The notes under the pieces: generated by a model
What the model was told of the DNA's origin: nothing
Database searches by the model: none
Seen by the model: only the letters and a program-made list of their open reading frames with translations
Source: JBMNUM01 sp050946275
Lineage (GTDB): Bacteria; Actinomycetota; Coriobacteriia; Coriobacteriales; CADBOM01
DNA: 64,000 nucleotides
Reading direction: 5' to 3'
Assembly: GCA_050946275.1 (NCBI GenBank)
Contig: JBMNUM010000005.1
Coordinates: 52,994-116,993, forward strand
Program-made: the position numbers and the translations under genes
Shown here: one piece after another, positions 18,511 through 26,741 of the stretch
How the letters are laid out: every line of letters starts with the position of its first letter
Position numbering within the stretch: the stretch's first letter is position 1

Positions 18511-19998
18511 CTACTTGGAAAGCGTCTCGATAATGTGGCGTGCCGCCTGACGGCCCGAGGTATGGGCGAAGCCGTTGGCCGTGCCCGGGCAGTCGAGGTT
18601 GTAGGTATCGCCATAGAGTCCCGTCGCGTCCATTCCAGCGGCATACAGGCCGGGGATCGGGACGTACTTGTCGTCCGTCACCTGGAAGTTGCCGTTGATG
18701 CGGATGCCGCCGCAGGAGACGAGGATCGTCGGAGCCATCTGGATGGCGTAGAACGGAGCCTGCGCGATCGGGTACAGGAACTTCGCGGGCTTGCCGAACT
18801 CCTCGTCGGCACCGGCCTCGCAAGCGGCGTTGTACTTCTCCACGACTGCGGTGAACGTCTCGACGTCGACGCCCATGCCCTCGGCGAGCTCCTCGATGGT
18901 GTCGCCCTTGAAGCAATTGCCGCCAAGGTTCTCCGCTATCTCCGCAGAGAGAGTCGGAAGCGTCTGGTGGATCGGGATGAAGTCGCCGAGGCCGATGACC
19001 GAGCCCTCGGTCTCAAGGCGCTTGACGGATGCGCTGTCGAGCACGCTGAAGACGACACCGTCATCTTGCATGGCCATCGTGTTGCCCGTGTCGGCGAAGC
19101 TCTGCGATACGGCCTCGTTCACGAAACGCTTGCCCTTGGAATCGACCCACAGATTCGGCTGGAAGCCGCCTCCCTCGATGCCGGAGTCGAGCGTGCTGCC
19201 GGGCGGGCATGCATCGACCATGAGCGTTCCGATATCCTTGAGATGCGCGCCGACGGCCTCTGCCATGCGGATGCCATCGCCCGTGTTCTCCGTCGGGAAG
19301 GACTGGTAGTTCGTGTCGGCCAAATGCGGCATCCACGAGTACTGCCTGACCATGTCCATGTTGTTGCCGAAGCCGCCCGTCGCGATGACGACCGCCTTCG
19401 CGCCGATACGCAGCTCGTTGCCGTCGGAATCCGTGGCGACGACGCCGACGATCTTGCCATCCTCCTTGATGAGCTCCTTGGCGGGAGTGCTCGTGAAGAA
19501 GTCGACGCCAGCGTTCTCGCAGGCGCGGAGCAGCAGCTCCTGGCACTTGGCGCCGAGGCCCTCGGGACGATGGAACGTGTAGAGCTCGAGATCCTGGTCC
19601 CATGCGTAGATGGTGACGTCGGAGAACTCGATGCCCATCTCCTTGTACATCGAGATCGTCTCGGGCGAGTTGTACACGAACGCCTTGACGACATCGAGGT
19701 TCGCACGACGGTGCGAGTAGTCGATGTAACGCTGGACATGCTCCTCATGCGTCGGGAAGTGCGCGCCCTTGGGCAGCGGGCCCGGATAGTCGGGATGCGG
19801 GCGCGTCTGCTGCTCGATGGACTCGGAGGCGCAGATGCCCTCCGCATAGATCGAGGTGCCGCCGGTCTGGGGCATCTTCTCGAGGACGACGACGGAAAGG
19901 TCGCCTTCCTTCGCGGCGATGTAGGCGGCCGACTTGCCGGCGGCGCCGCTGCCGATGCATACGACATCGTACTCGACATCAAACTCTGCCATGCTCAT
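18511..19998 (-). CDS. soluble FAD-dependent reductase, fumarate-reductase flavoprotein family
   Basis: A 495-residue flavoprotein of the fumarate reductase/3-ketosteroid dehydrogenase superfamily. The FAD motif is CIGSGAAGKSAAYIAAKEGD with VVVLEKMPQTGGTSIYAEG, and the C-terminal FAD contact is PGLYAAGMDATGLYGDTYN. No Tat signal, FMN or heme-binding domain is seen, so it should be cytoplasmic and need a separate electron donor. The nearby fixABCX set is the obvious candidate, in which case this would reduce an activated enoate. The substrate is unknown. ATG 19998 is very close to its GAGGGG site; the second ATG at 19992 has better spacing. Confidence 0.85.
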   Translation of the reverse strand: MSMAEFDVEYDVVCIGSGAAGKSAAYIAAKEGDLSVVVLEKMPQTGGTSIYAEGICASESIEQQTRPHPDYPGPLPKGAHFPTHEEHVQRYIDYSHRRANLDVVKAFVYNSPETISMYKEMGIEFSDVTIYAWDQDLELYTFHRPEGLGAKCQELLLRACENAGVDFFTSTPAKELIKEDGKIVGVVATDSDGNELRIGAKAVVIATGGFGNNMDMVRQYSWMPHLADTNYQSFPTENTGDGIRMAEAVGAHLKDIGTLMVDACPPGSTLDSGIEGGGFQPNLWVDSKGKRFVNEAVSQSFADTGNTMAMQDDGVVFSVLDSASVKRLETEGSVIGLGDFIPIHQTLPTLSAEIAENLGGNCFKGDTIEELAEGMGVDVETFTAVVEKYNAACEAGADEEFGKPAKFLYPIAQAPFYAIQMAPTILVSCGGIRINGNFQVTDDKYVPIPGLYAAGMDATGLYGDTYNLDCPGTANGFAHTSGRQAARHIIETLSK

Positions 19999-20047
19999 AC
20001 TCCCCTCGTATGTAAATTAACCTTGTCTTACAAATCAATACGAAAAA

Positions 20048-20081
20048 AGCCCGCCCGTCGGCTGAGCCGTGCGGGCGGGCT
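20048..20081 (-). terminator. terminator of the SDR gene
   Basis: AGCCCGCCCG/CGGGCGGGCT with an inner CGGC/GCCG stem, followed on the minus strand by six T residues. It lies 11 bases past the stop at 20093. Confidence 0.88.
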
Positions 20082-20092
20082 GCTGGACGCTC

Positions 20093-20869
20093 TTAGTGAG
20101 CAACCTGGCCGGCGTCGACCGGGATGATCGCGCCACCCATGAACGAAGCCATGTCGGAGCCGAGGAACAGCGCCACGTTGGCGATCTCCTTCGGGTCGGC
20201 GATGCGCTTCTGGAAGTTGTAGCTGGCGACGAGCTCGCACATCTCCGGATTGTCGATCCAGAACTGGGTCATCTCGGAGGCGGTGAAGCCGGGGGCGATG
20301 CCGTTGATGCGGATCTTACGCTCGGCGTACTCGATGGCGGCAGCCTTGGTCAGACCGGTGCAGGCATGCTTGGCGGCAACGTACGGGCTCATGCCGGGGT
20401 CGGCGATGAGGCCGGCGACGGACGAGATGTTGACGATGTTACCAGCGTCCTGGACGCCCTTCTCGATGAGGTCGAGCATAGCAGCGATCTCATACTTCAT
20501 GGAGAAGAACACGCCGCGGGCGTCGACGTTGTTGATGCGGTTGTAGTCCTCGGTCGGGTAGTCGACGAGGTCGATCGTGCCGGAGTTGGTGCCAGCGTTG
20601 TTCACGCAGACATCCAGACGACCATAGGTGTCAACGGCGGTCTTGACGAGGTTAGCAACGCTCTCCTCCTCCATGACGTCCGTCTTCACGTAGATGGACT
20701 CGCCACCGACAGCCTCGATGGCAGCCTGGGTCTCGGGCATCTCGCGACGACCAGCCAGAACGACCTTCGCGCCCTGCTGAGCGTAGAGGATGGCGGTAGC
20801 CTTGCCGATGCCCGAACGGGAGCCGGTAACGATAGCAACCTTACCAGTGAAATCAAGCAGATTTTCCAT
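20093..20869 (-). CDS. short-chain dehydrogenase/reductase
   Basis: A 258-residue classical SDR. It shows the cofactor motif TGSRSGIGKA, NNAGTNSG, the catalytic Ser in NISSVAG and the YxxxK pair in YVAAKHA, then a C-terminal FLGSDMASFMGGAIIPVDAG. These are NAD(P)-dependent alcohol or hydroxysteroid oxidoreductases; gut Coriobacteria carry several that act on bile acids or sugars, but the substrate cannot be read here. ATG 20869 follows AAGGAGGAAATCATT, a very strong site; eight upstream codons are open but lack one. Codon choice and the strong site suggest high expression. Monocistronic with its own terminator. Confidence 0.9.
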   Translation of the reverse strand: MENLLDFTGKVAIVTGSRSGIGKATAILYAQQGAKVVLAGRREMPETQAAIEAVGGESIYVKTDVMEEESVANLVKTAVDTYGRLDVCVNNAGTNSGTIDLVDYPTEDYNRINNVDARGVFFSMKYEIAAMLDLIEKGVQDAGNIVNISSVAGLIADPGMSPYVAAKHACTGLTKAAAIEYAERKIRINGIAPGFTASEMTQFWIDNPEMCELVASYNFQKRIADPKEIANVALFLGSDMASFMGGAIIPVDAGQVAH

Positions 20870-21033
20870 AATGATTTCCTCCTTCTTTAACACATAGTCG
20901 TATCCTTGCGAGGATTTTGCCTCGTTTCCATTTTGTCATAAATGACGACCGATTGGGCGATATTTACCGAGAGGAAAGCATTGGTTGTTTCATGCAACCG
21001 CGCGATGAATTCTCCCCAGCAAGAGTCCTCTCG

Positions 21034-22152
21034 TTACTCCTTGTCGAAGAGCCCAGCCGCCTTCTCGAGCTTCTCTATGATGGGAATCGATTGCGGGCAG
21101 AAGCTCTCGCACGTGCCGCACTGGATGCAGTCGCTTGCATGCCTGCCCTCGCCCGTGTTGAAGCCGTACCAGTTTTGCCCATTCGCCAGCCCGTACATCG
21201 AGGCGCGGTTGAGCGACTGCATCATGTCCGAGATGTTGAGGTCCATCGGGCATTCCTTCATGCAGTAGCGGCAGTTCGTGCACGGGTTGTCGAGCAGCTC
21301 GTCGAGCTTCTCCTTGGCACGTGCGAGCATCGCCCGCTCGTCCGCGGTCAGGGGCACATGCTCCTTCCAGACCCGGATGTTATCCTCCATCTGCTCGATG
21401 TTGCTCATGCCGGAGAGTACGGTGATGATGTCGGGGCAGTCGAGCGCGAATCGCAGGGCCCAGTTAGCCGGGGTCAGCTCCCCTCCCGCCTCGCGCAGCA
21501 CCTCGGCGACGGGCTCCGGGGGCGTGGCGAGCGTGCCGCCGCGCACGGGCTCCATGATGATGACGGGTTTGCCGTGCTTCTGGCACACCTCGACGCACTT
21601 GCGCGATTGCACGGTGGCGTTCTCCCAGTCGCAGTAGTTGACCTGGAGCTGCACGAACTCCATCTGCGGATGCCTTGTGAGCAGCTCGTCGAGCAGTTCC
21701 GCGTTGTCGTGGTGCGAGAAGCCGATGTGTCGGACCTTCCCCTCTTCCTTGAGCTCGGGCAGCCAATCCCACAGCTCGAAGTTGTCGAAGACCTGCGTGC
21801 GCGCGCCGCCCGTGTTATGGATGAGGTAGAAGTCGAAGTATCCCGCGCCCGTTTCCTCGAGGGAAATCTCGAAATCATGGCGTGCCTCCGCGGCGTCCTT
21901 CGCCTTGATCCACGCGGCGTTCTTCGTCGCGAGTTGGAACGACTCGCGGGGATAGCGCTCGACGAGCGCCTTGCGCGTGTCGGCCTCGGAGGTTCCGTAG
22001 GCACGTGCCGTGTCGAAGTACGTGCCCCCGGCCTCCATGAAGAGGTCGACCATCTTCTTGACCTGCTCGATGTCGGTCTCGCCGCTCTCGAGCTTCGGTA
22101 GCCTCATCAATCCGAATCCCAGCTTGGGGATGTCCTGTCCCAGATATCCCAT
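21034..22152 (-). CDS. aldo/keto reductase with C-terminal 4Fe-4S ferredoxin domain
   Basis: A 372-residue fusion. Residues 1-~270 are an AKR barrel (LGFGLMRLPKL, FDTARAYGTSE with the catalytic Tyr, QLATKNAAW with the Lys, YLIHNTGG with the His). The C-terminus carries CTNCRYCMKECP and CIQCGTCESFCP, a two-cluster ferredoxin module. These iron-sulfur AKRs of anaerobes probably use ferredoxin electrons for carbonyl reduction; the substrate is unknown. ATG 22152 follows GAGGAGGAAAGC. It is next to, but about 65 bp from, the macro-domain gene on the same strand. Confidence 0.9.
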   Translation of the reverse strand: MGYLGQDIPKLGFGLMRLPKLESGETDIEQVKKMVDLFMEAGGTYFDTARAYGTSEADTRKALVERYPRESFQLATKNAAWIKAKDAAEARHDFEISLEETGAGYFDFYLIHNTGGARTQVFDNFELWDWLPELKEEGKVRHIGFSHHDNAELLDELLTRHPQMEFVQLQVNYCDWENATVQSRKCVEVCQKHGKPVIIMEPVRGGTLATPPEPVAEVLREAGGELTPANWALRFALDCPDIITVLSGMSNIEQMEDNIRVWKEHVPLTADERAMLARAKEKLDELLDNPCTNCRYCMKECPMDLNISDMMQSLNRASMYGLANGQNWYGFNTGEGRHASDCIQCGTCESFCPQSIPIIEKLEKAAGLFDKE

Positions 22153-22217
22153 GCTTTCCTCCTCGCCATATCCTGCGGTTCTAAAAGCCTGCTGAATAGA
22201 GATTACCTGAATAGAGA

Positions 22218-22730
22218 TTACATGTATCGGGCGTACGCCGCATACGTCTGGTCATCGAAGAGCACCCACTCCACGAGGTCGAGCGCATCCGGATGCTGTT
22301 CGATGAACGCGCGGACCGTGGATGTCGCGATGTCGGCCGCCTGATCGATCGGGAAATGGTACACGCCCGTCGAGATGGACGGGAATGCGATGCGCCTGAC
22401 GCCATTGTCCACCGCGACCTGCAGCGAGGTGCGGTAGCACGACGCGAGCAGCTCGGGCTCGTTGCGGTCTCCCCCATGCCACACCGGACCCACCGTGTGG
22501 ATAACGTGCTTGCAGGGCAGTTTGTATGCGCCGGTGATCTTTGCCTGTCCGGTCGGGCAACCGTTGAGCGTGCGACACTCCTCGAGCAGCTCCCTGCCCG
22601 CGGCTCGGTGGATCGCCCCATCGACACCTCCCCCGCCGAGCAGCGACGTGTTGGCGGCATTCACGATGGCGTCGACGTCGTCGATCTTGGTTATGTCCCC
22701 CTTGATGATGCGGATGCTTGTGCCTGCCAT
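22218..22730 (-). CDS. macro-domain protein (ADP-ribose/O-acetyl-ADP-ribose hydrolase type)
   Basis: A 170-residue single macro domain. [20 protein letters not shown], then [20 protein letters not shown] and the phosphate loop [12 protein letters not shown] are all present as in YmdB/MacroD-type proteins. It likely hydrolyses O-acetyl-ADP-ribose or removes ADP-ribose from proteins. ATG 22730 follows GGAGAAAGGAAAGCGCT. It may be co-transcribed with the downstream aldo/keto reductase. Confidence 0.92.
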   Translation of the reverse strand: MAGTSIRIIKGDITKIDDVDAIVNAANTSLLGGGGVDGAIHRAAGRELLEECRTLNGCPTGQAKITGAYKLPCKHVIHTVGPVWHGGDRNEPELLASCYRTSLQVAVDNGVRRIAFPSISTGVYHFPIDQAADIATSTVRAFIEQHPDALDLVEWVLFDDQTYAAYARYM

Positions 22731-22867
22731 AGCGCTTTCCTTTCTCCGCTGTAACTTCCTTTCTCACCATGATATCCGAGGATTTGGAGTTTGCCCTGTG
22801 CGCGATGGTGTCAATAAGCGGGGCATACCTTACAATTTATCTGGGAAAACGAGGGAAGGAGCTTCTC

Positions 22868-25168
22868 ATGGTTGATGCGAGCAAGAGCTTCGTCACCGAG
22901 GAGGATGGCGTCCTGAAGGTCCGGACGTGCGGCTGGTCGCCTCCAGGTGACCATCCGGTCGGTTGCGGAATGTTCATCCATGTCAAGGACGGCAAGGTGG
23001 TCAAGGTCGAGGGAGACCCGGACCATCCGATCACGCAGGGCAGGCTCTGCCCGAGGTGCATCGCGCTCGACGAGGTCGTCCATAGCGAGGAGCGCCTTCG
23101 CCATCCGATGGTTCGCGATCGCGAGGACCGCGGCAAGGACAAGTGGCGCGAGGTCACCTGGGATGAGGCCTACGACTATATCGAGCAATGGGTTCGCTAT
23201 ATCTGGGACGAGTATGGGGCCGAATCCATCTTCACCATCACCGGCACCGGCCGAGAGAGCACACTCTACGCGCCCGTCTACGGCCCTGCGGTGCTCAACA
23301 CCTGCAACGGGGCGAGCACGTACGCGTTCTCGGGCAATGCGTGCTATGGTCCGCGCTGCACCATCACCAACTACCTGCTCGGCGCGGGTTACCCCGAGAT
23401 GGACTACGCGCAGTATTTCCCGGACCGCTACGACCATCCCGGCTACCAGGTGCCGAAGTACATCATGATCTGGGGCAAGGACCCGCTGTACTCGAGCCCC
23501 GACGGTTTCTTCGGCCATAGCATCATCGATCTCATGAAGCGAGGGTCGAAGCTCATCGTCATCGACCCGAGGCTCACCTGGTGCGCCGCACATGCCGAGG
23601 TGCACATCCAGTTGCGTCCCGGCACCGATCAGGCCATCGGCATGGGTCTGCTCAACGTCATCATCAACGAGGACCTCTACGACCACGATTTCGTGGAGAA
23701 GTGGACCTATGGCTTCGACGAGCTGGCCGAGGCCGTTGCAGAGTGGACTCCCGAGCATGCCGCTGAAATCGCCTGGGTCGACCCCGAGGTCATCCGCAAG
23801 GCGGCGAGGCTCCTCGCCACAAACAAGCCCTCGACGAGCATCTGGGGTGTGGCGCTCGACCAGGCCAAGGCCTCCACGCAGGCCGGCCACTGCTTCCTCG
23901 CCCTCATGGCCATCTGCGGCTACCTCGACGTGCCGGGCGGCATCACGCTCACGCAGCCGACGAGCTTCATCGGGCAGTGGCGCTACGACATGGGCAAGAC
24001 CATCAGCAAGGAGATGGCCGCCAAGCACATCGTCGATCCGGACGGAAAGTACCGCCTCTTCAACACGGGTGCCGCCATGGGTGGCGTGCTCGGAGATACG
24101 CTGCTCAACTGGCTCGAGGGCAAGTACAAGGACCTGCCCCAGTACTACGATCTGCATATGTGCTGGTGCATCGGCTCCAATCCCCTCGCCTGCATGGCGC
24201 ATCAGCCGAAGCGCTGGTACGAGGCCTTCAAGCAGCTCGATTTCTTCGTCGTCCAGGACATCTTCATGACGCCGACCATCATGGCCTTGGCCGACGTGGT
24301 GCTGCCTCTCTCGACCTTCGCCGAGCATGATGGTTTGGTGACGCCCCACTTCGGGCGCAACCAGCATTTCATCGGCGCGATGAACACCGCGATCGAGAAC
24401 GATGACACGAAGAGCGACTTAGAGATCCTCGTCGACATGGGCCGCAGGCTCCGCCCCGAGATCTGGGAGGATTTCACGACGATCGACAACTTCTTCGACA
24501 CCAAGCTCAAGGAGACGTACGGCTACGATCTCGAGGAGCTGCGCGACAAGAGCGTGATCCAGCCCGAGTTCCACTATCGCAAGTACGAGACGGGCGAGCT
24601 GCGTGATGACGGGAAGCCGGGTTTCGGCACCCAGACTGGCCGTATCGAGCTCTGGAGCCCGACCCTCAAGGGCTTTGGCGAACAGCCGCTTCCCTATTAC
24701 GAGGAGCCGGATTACAGCCCGTATTCCCAGCCTGCCGAGGTCGTCGCCGAGTACCCGCTCGTCTACACGACCGGTGGCCGTCACATCTCGATGTTCCACT
24801 CAGAGCATCGCCAGATCCCAAGCTTGCGAGCATTGCATCCCGACCCGCTCGTGACGATTCATCCCGAGACTGCTGCCGAATACGGCATCAGCGAAGGCGA
24901 TTGGGTCGAGATCGCCAGTCCGCTCGGTGAGTGCCGTCAGAGGGCGCATCTCACCGAGGAGGTGGCGACGTGGTGCATCCACATGGAGCACGCCTGGTGG
25001 TTCCCCGAGCAAGACGGAGAGGCCCCGAATCTCTACGGCGTGTTCGATGCGAACTCGAACAACCACACGCCGCACGAGAGCATCGGCATCACGGGCTACG
25101 GTGCACCGTATAAGAACGGCATCTGCAAGATCCGGAAGGTCTCCGGACTGAAGGACGAGGGGGAATAG
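22868..25168 (+). CDS. molybdopterin-dependent oxidoreductase, DMSO-reductase superfamily
   Basis: A 766-residue Mo-bis-PGD enzyme. The N-terminal Fe-S region holds Cys21, Cys33 and RLCPRC (Cys61/64). Compared with the CxxxxxxCxxxC pattern I recall from coriobacterial relatives, the middle Cys appears replaced by Asp28. MGD-binding segments such as LSTFAEHDGLVT follow, and a C-terminal domain starts near TTGGRHISMFHSE. No Tat signal is seen, so it is cytoplasmic, like catechol dehydroxylases and hydroxytransferases of gut Actinobacteria. ATG 22868 follows GGGAAGGAG; a longer frame upstream lacks a site. Its Fe-S partner starts two bases after the stop. Substrate unknown. Confidence 0.9.
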   Translation: MVDASKSFVTEEDGVLKVRTCGWSPPGDHPVGCGMFIHVKDGKVVKVEGDPDHPITQGRLCPRCIALDEVVHSEERLRHPMVRDREDRGKDKWREVTWDEAYDYIEQWVRYIWDEYGAESIFTITGTGRESTLYAPVYGPAVLNTCNGASTYAFSGNACYGPRCTITNYLLGAGYPEMDYAQYFPDRYDHPGYQVPKYIMIWGKDPLYSSPDGFFGHSIIDLMKRGSKLIVIDPRLTWCAAHAEVHIQLRPGTDQAIGMGLLNVIINEDLYDHDFVEKWTYGFDELAEAVAEWTPEHAAEIAWVDPEVIRKAARLLATNKPSTSIWGVALDQAKASTQAGHCFLALMAICGYLDVPGGITLTQPTSFIGQWRYDMGKTISKEMAAKHIVDPDGKYRLFNTGAAMGGVLGDTLLNWLEGKYKDLPQYYDLHMCWCIGSNPLACMAHQPKRWYEAFKQLDFFVVQDIFMTPTIMALADVVLPLSTFAEHDGLVTPHFGRNQHFIGAMNTAIENDDTKSDLEILVDMGRRLRPEIWEDFTTIDNFFDTKLKETYGYDLEELRDKSVIQPEFHYRKYETGELRDDGKPGFGTQTGRIELWSPTLKGFGEQPLPYYEEPDYSPYSQPAEVVAEYPLVYTTGGRHISMFHSEHRQIPSLRALHPDPLVTIHPETAAEYGISEGDWVEIASPLGECRQRAHLTEEVATWCIHMEHAWWFPEQDGEAPNLYGVFDANSNNHTPHESIGITGYGAPYKNGICKIRKVSGLKDEGE

Positions 25169-25170
25169 CC

Positions 25171-25503
25171 ATGGCTCAGTACGCGATGCTCATCGATTAC
25201 GGCCACTGCACCGGTTGCGATTCATGTGAGGTATCCTGCTGCAAGGAGAAGGGCCTTCCCCTCGAGGAATGGGGCATCAAGGTTCAGCAGATCGGGCCCA
25301 AGAAGCTCGGCGACAAGTGGGAGTGGGATTACGTTCCCGTTCCGTCGCGGCTCTGTGACCTGTGCGCCGATAGGCTCGAGGATGGCAAGGTGCCCCTCTG
25401 CCAGCTGCATTGCCTCGCGAAGGTTATCGAGGTGATTCCCGTAGAGGACGTCCCCGCCCGCATGGTGGAGCTGGGCGGCAAGGTGACCTGCTTCATGCCG
25501 TAG
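25171..25503 (+). CDS. small 4Fe-4S electron-transfer subunit of the molybdoenzyme
   Basis: A 110-residue ferredoxin-like protein with two four-Cys sets: HCTGCDSCEVSC (CxxCxxCxxxC) and CDLC...CQLHC. It is shorter than the usual ~180-residue DmsB/NrfC-type subunits and probably carries two [4Fe-4S] clusters between a donor and the catalytic subunit encoded just upstream (2-bp gap). No membrane anchor gene follows; the unit ends at the hairpin 25535-25567. Confidence 0.88.
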   Translation: MAQYAMLIDYGHCTGCDSCEVSCCKEKGLPLEEWGIKVQQIGPKKLGDKWEWDYVPVPSRLCDLCADRLEDGKVPLCQLHCLAKVIEVIPVEDVPARMVELGGKVTCFMP

Positions 25504-25534
25504 GGTTCGCATCTGGAAGATGATTCAATGCGTC

Positions 25535-25567
25535 GGGCCGGCAGGTGCGAAAAGCTCCTGCCGGCCC
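25535..25567. terminator. terminator between convergent Fe-S subunit and idi genes
   Basis: A perfect 11-bp stem GGGCCGGCAGG/CCTGCCGGCCC, followed on the plus strand by GCTTATTTCCC. Placed between two convergent stop codons, it may serve both. Confidence 0.75.
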
Positions 25568-25602
25568 GCTTATTTCCCTCCAAACATAACCACGGGTTCG
25601 AA

Positions 25603-26145
25603 TCAGAGGATGTAGCCGAACACCCTCGGTGCCCAGGCGGCGAATCGATCGGGGCGCTCGCTCAGCTCTGAGGAGAGCTCCTCGGCGCTGAGCCAGCGGA
25701 CCTCGGCGATCTCCTCCGGGTTCGGGGTCGGTTGTCCCTCGATGGTGCCGACCAGCACGTGATCGATCTCGTTTTCCACGAGCTCGTTGCCGACCTCGGC
25801 GCGGTAGACGAAAGCCCCGAGCTCGCGCAGTCCGGAGACGCCGCAATCGAGCTCCTCGCGAAGCCTCCGCCTCGCCGCATCGAGCAACTCCTCTCCTGCG
25901 CGCGGATGTGAACAGCAGGAGTTGGCCCACAGGCCAGGCGAATGGTATTTGCCGTAAGATCGCCGCGCTATGAGGAACCTCCGCTCGCTGCCGCTCCCCT
26001 TCTCGAGCACTACGGAGAACGCGCGATGGAGCAGGCCCTCGCGGTGCACCCGTTCCTTCGTGGCGGTGCCGATGGCGCGGTCTGCCCCATCGACGAGAAT
26101 CAGCTCGTCGTTGCGGGCGGTATCGTTCGAGAATGCATCTGTCAT
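25603..26145 (-). CDS. idi: isopentenyl-diphosphate delta-isomerase (type I)
   Basis: A 180-residue Nudix-fold enzyme that interconverts IPP and DMAPP in isoprenoid synthesis. Diagnostic stretches: LLHRAFSVVL, RRSYGKYHSPGLWANSCCSH with the catalytic Cys, and the Nudix-like ARRRLREELDCG; ENEIDHVLVG supplies the metal-binding Glu pair. I prefer ATG 26145, with AGGTGA eight bases upstream; a GTG four codons earlier (26157) is also possible. Convergent with the molybdoenzyme unit; no isoprenoid neighbours. Confidence 0.93.
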   Translation of the reverse strand: MTDAFSNDTARNDELILVDGADRAIGTATKERVHREGLLHRAFSVVLEKGSGSERRFLIARRSYGKYHSPGLWANSCCSHPRAGEELLDAARRRLREELDCGVSGLRELGAFVYRAEVGNELVENEIDHVLVGTIEGQPTPNPEEIAEVRWLSAEELSSELSERPDRFAAWAPRVFGYIL

Positions 26146-26270
26146 ACCGTGGGTCACCTATTCGTCGTGGTCAAAATAAATGTAGCCAATCGTCAGCCGA
26201 AGCACAATTGATGCGTTCGACGGATAGCTTTCGTCCCGGTTTGCCGCGTGGTCCTGGCCTTCCCACCGGC

Positions 26271-26741
26271 TCATTTCATCCGCTTGACCTTCTCCGAGAG
26301 CTCGGCGAGCTCCTCGCGGCTCAGCTCGGGGAGCCGCTCGAGTTGGTCGAGGAAATGCGCGACGCTCTTGTCGCGGCGATATCGCATGCGCTCCGTGCAG
26401 TAGCTGACTACGGCACCGGTGATGAGGGCGAGGAAGAGGATCGAGTAGACCGAGAGAACGACGGCGGCGAGACGGCCGACGATGGTTGTGCATGTGTAGT
26501 CCCCCAGCCCGATGGTGGTCACCACCTGGAACATGAGCCAGAATCCATCGCGGGCAGAGGCGATCGCGGGCTCGGCGAAGGTGACGATCAGCGAGGCCGC
26601 TACGTACAGCACGGCGAAGAGGATTGTCCAGTTCACGAGTCCGGCGGCCTTGATGACGGGAATGATCGCGCGAAGGCGCATCGGCTTGTCCTTGCCGTTG
26701 GGGCTTTGCTGGTTGTGGTTGGCGCATGCGTCATCGGTCAT
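26271..26741 (-). CDS. two-TM potassium-channel-like protein
   Basis: A 156-residue protein with two hydrophobic helices flanking a pore loop with TTIGLGDYTC, a variant of the K+ filter TVGYGD (Leu in place of Tyr). The cytoplasmic tail is highly charged (ELSREELAELSEKVKRMK) and lacks an RCK domain. Its ATG overlaps the stop of the ClC gene (ATGA), with AAAGAGGAG upstream, so the two channels are translationally coupled. The Gly-Leu-Gly-Asp filter is seen in some bacterial K+ channels, but ion selectivity is inferred. Confidence 0.82.
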   Translation of the reverse strand: MTDDACANHNQQSPNGKDKPMRLRAIIPVIKAAGLVNWTILFAVLYVAASLIVTFAEPAIASARDGFWLMFQVVTTIGLGDYTCTTIVGRLAAVVLSVYSILFLALITGAVVSYCTERMRYRRDKSVAHFLDQLERLPELSREELAELSEKVKRMK

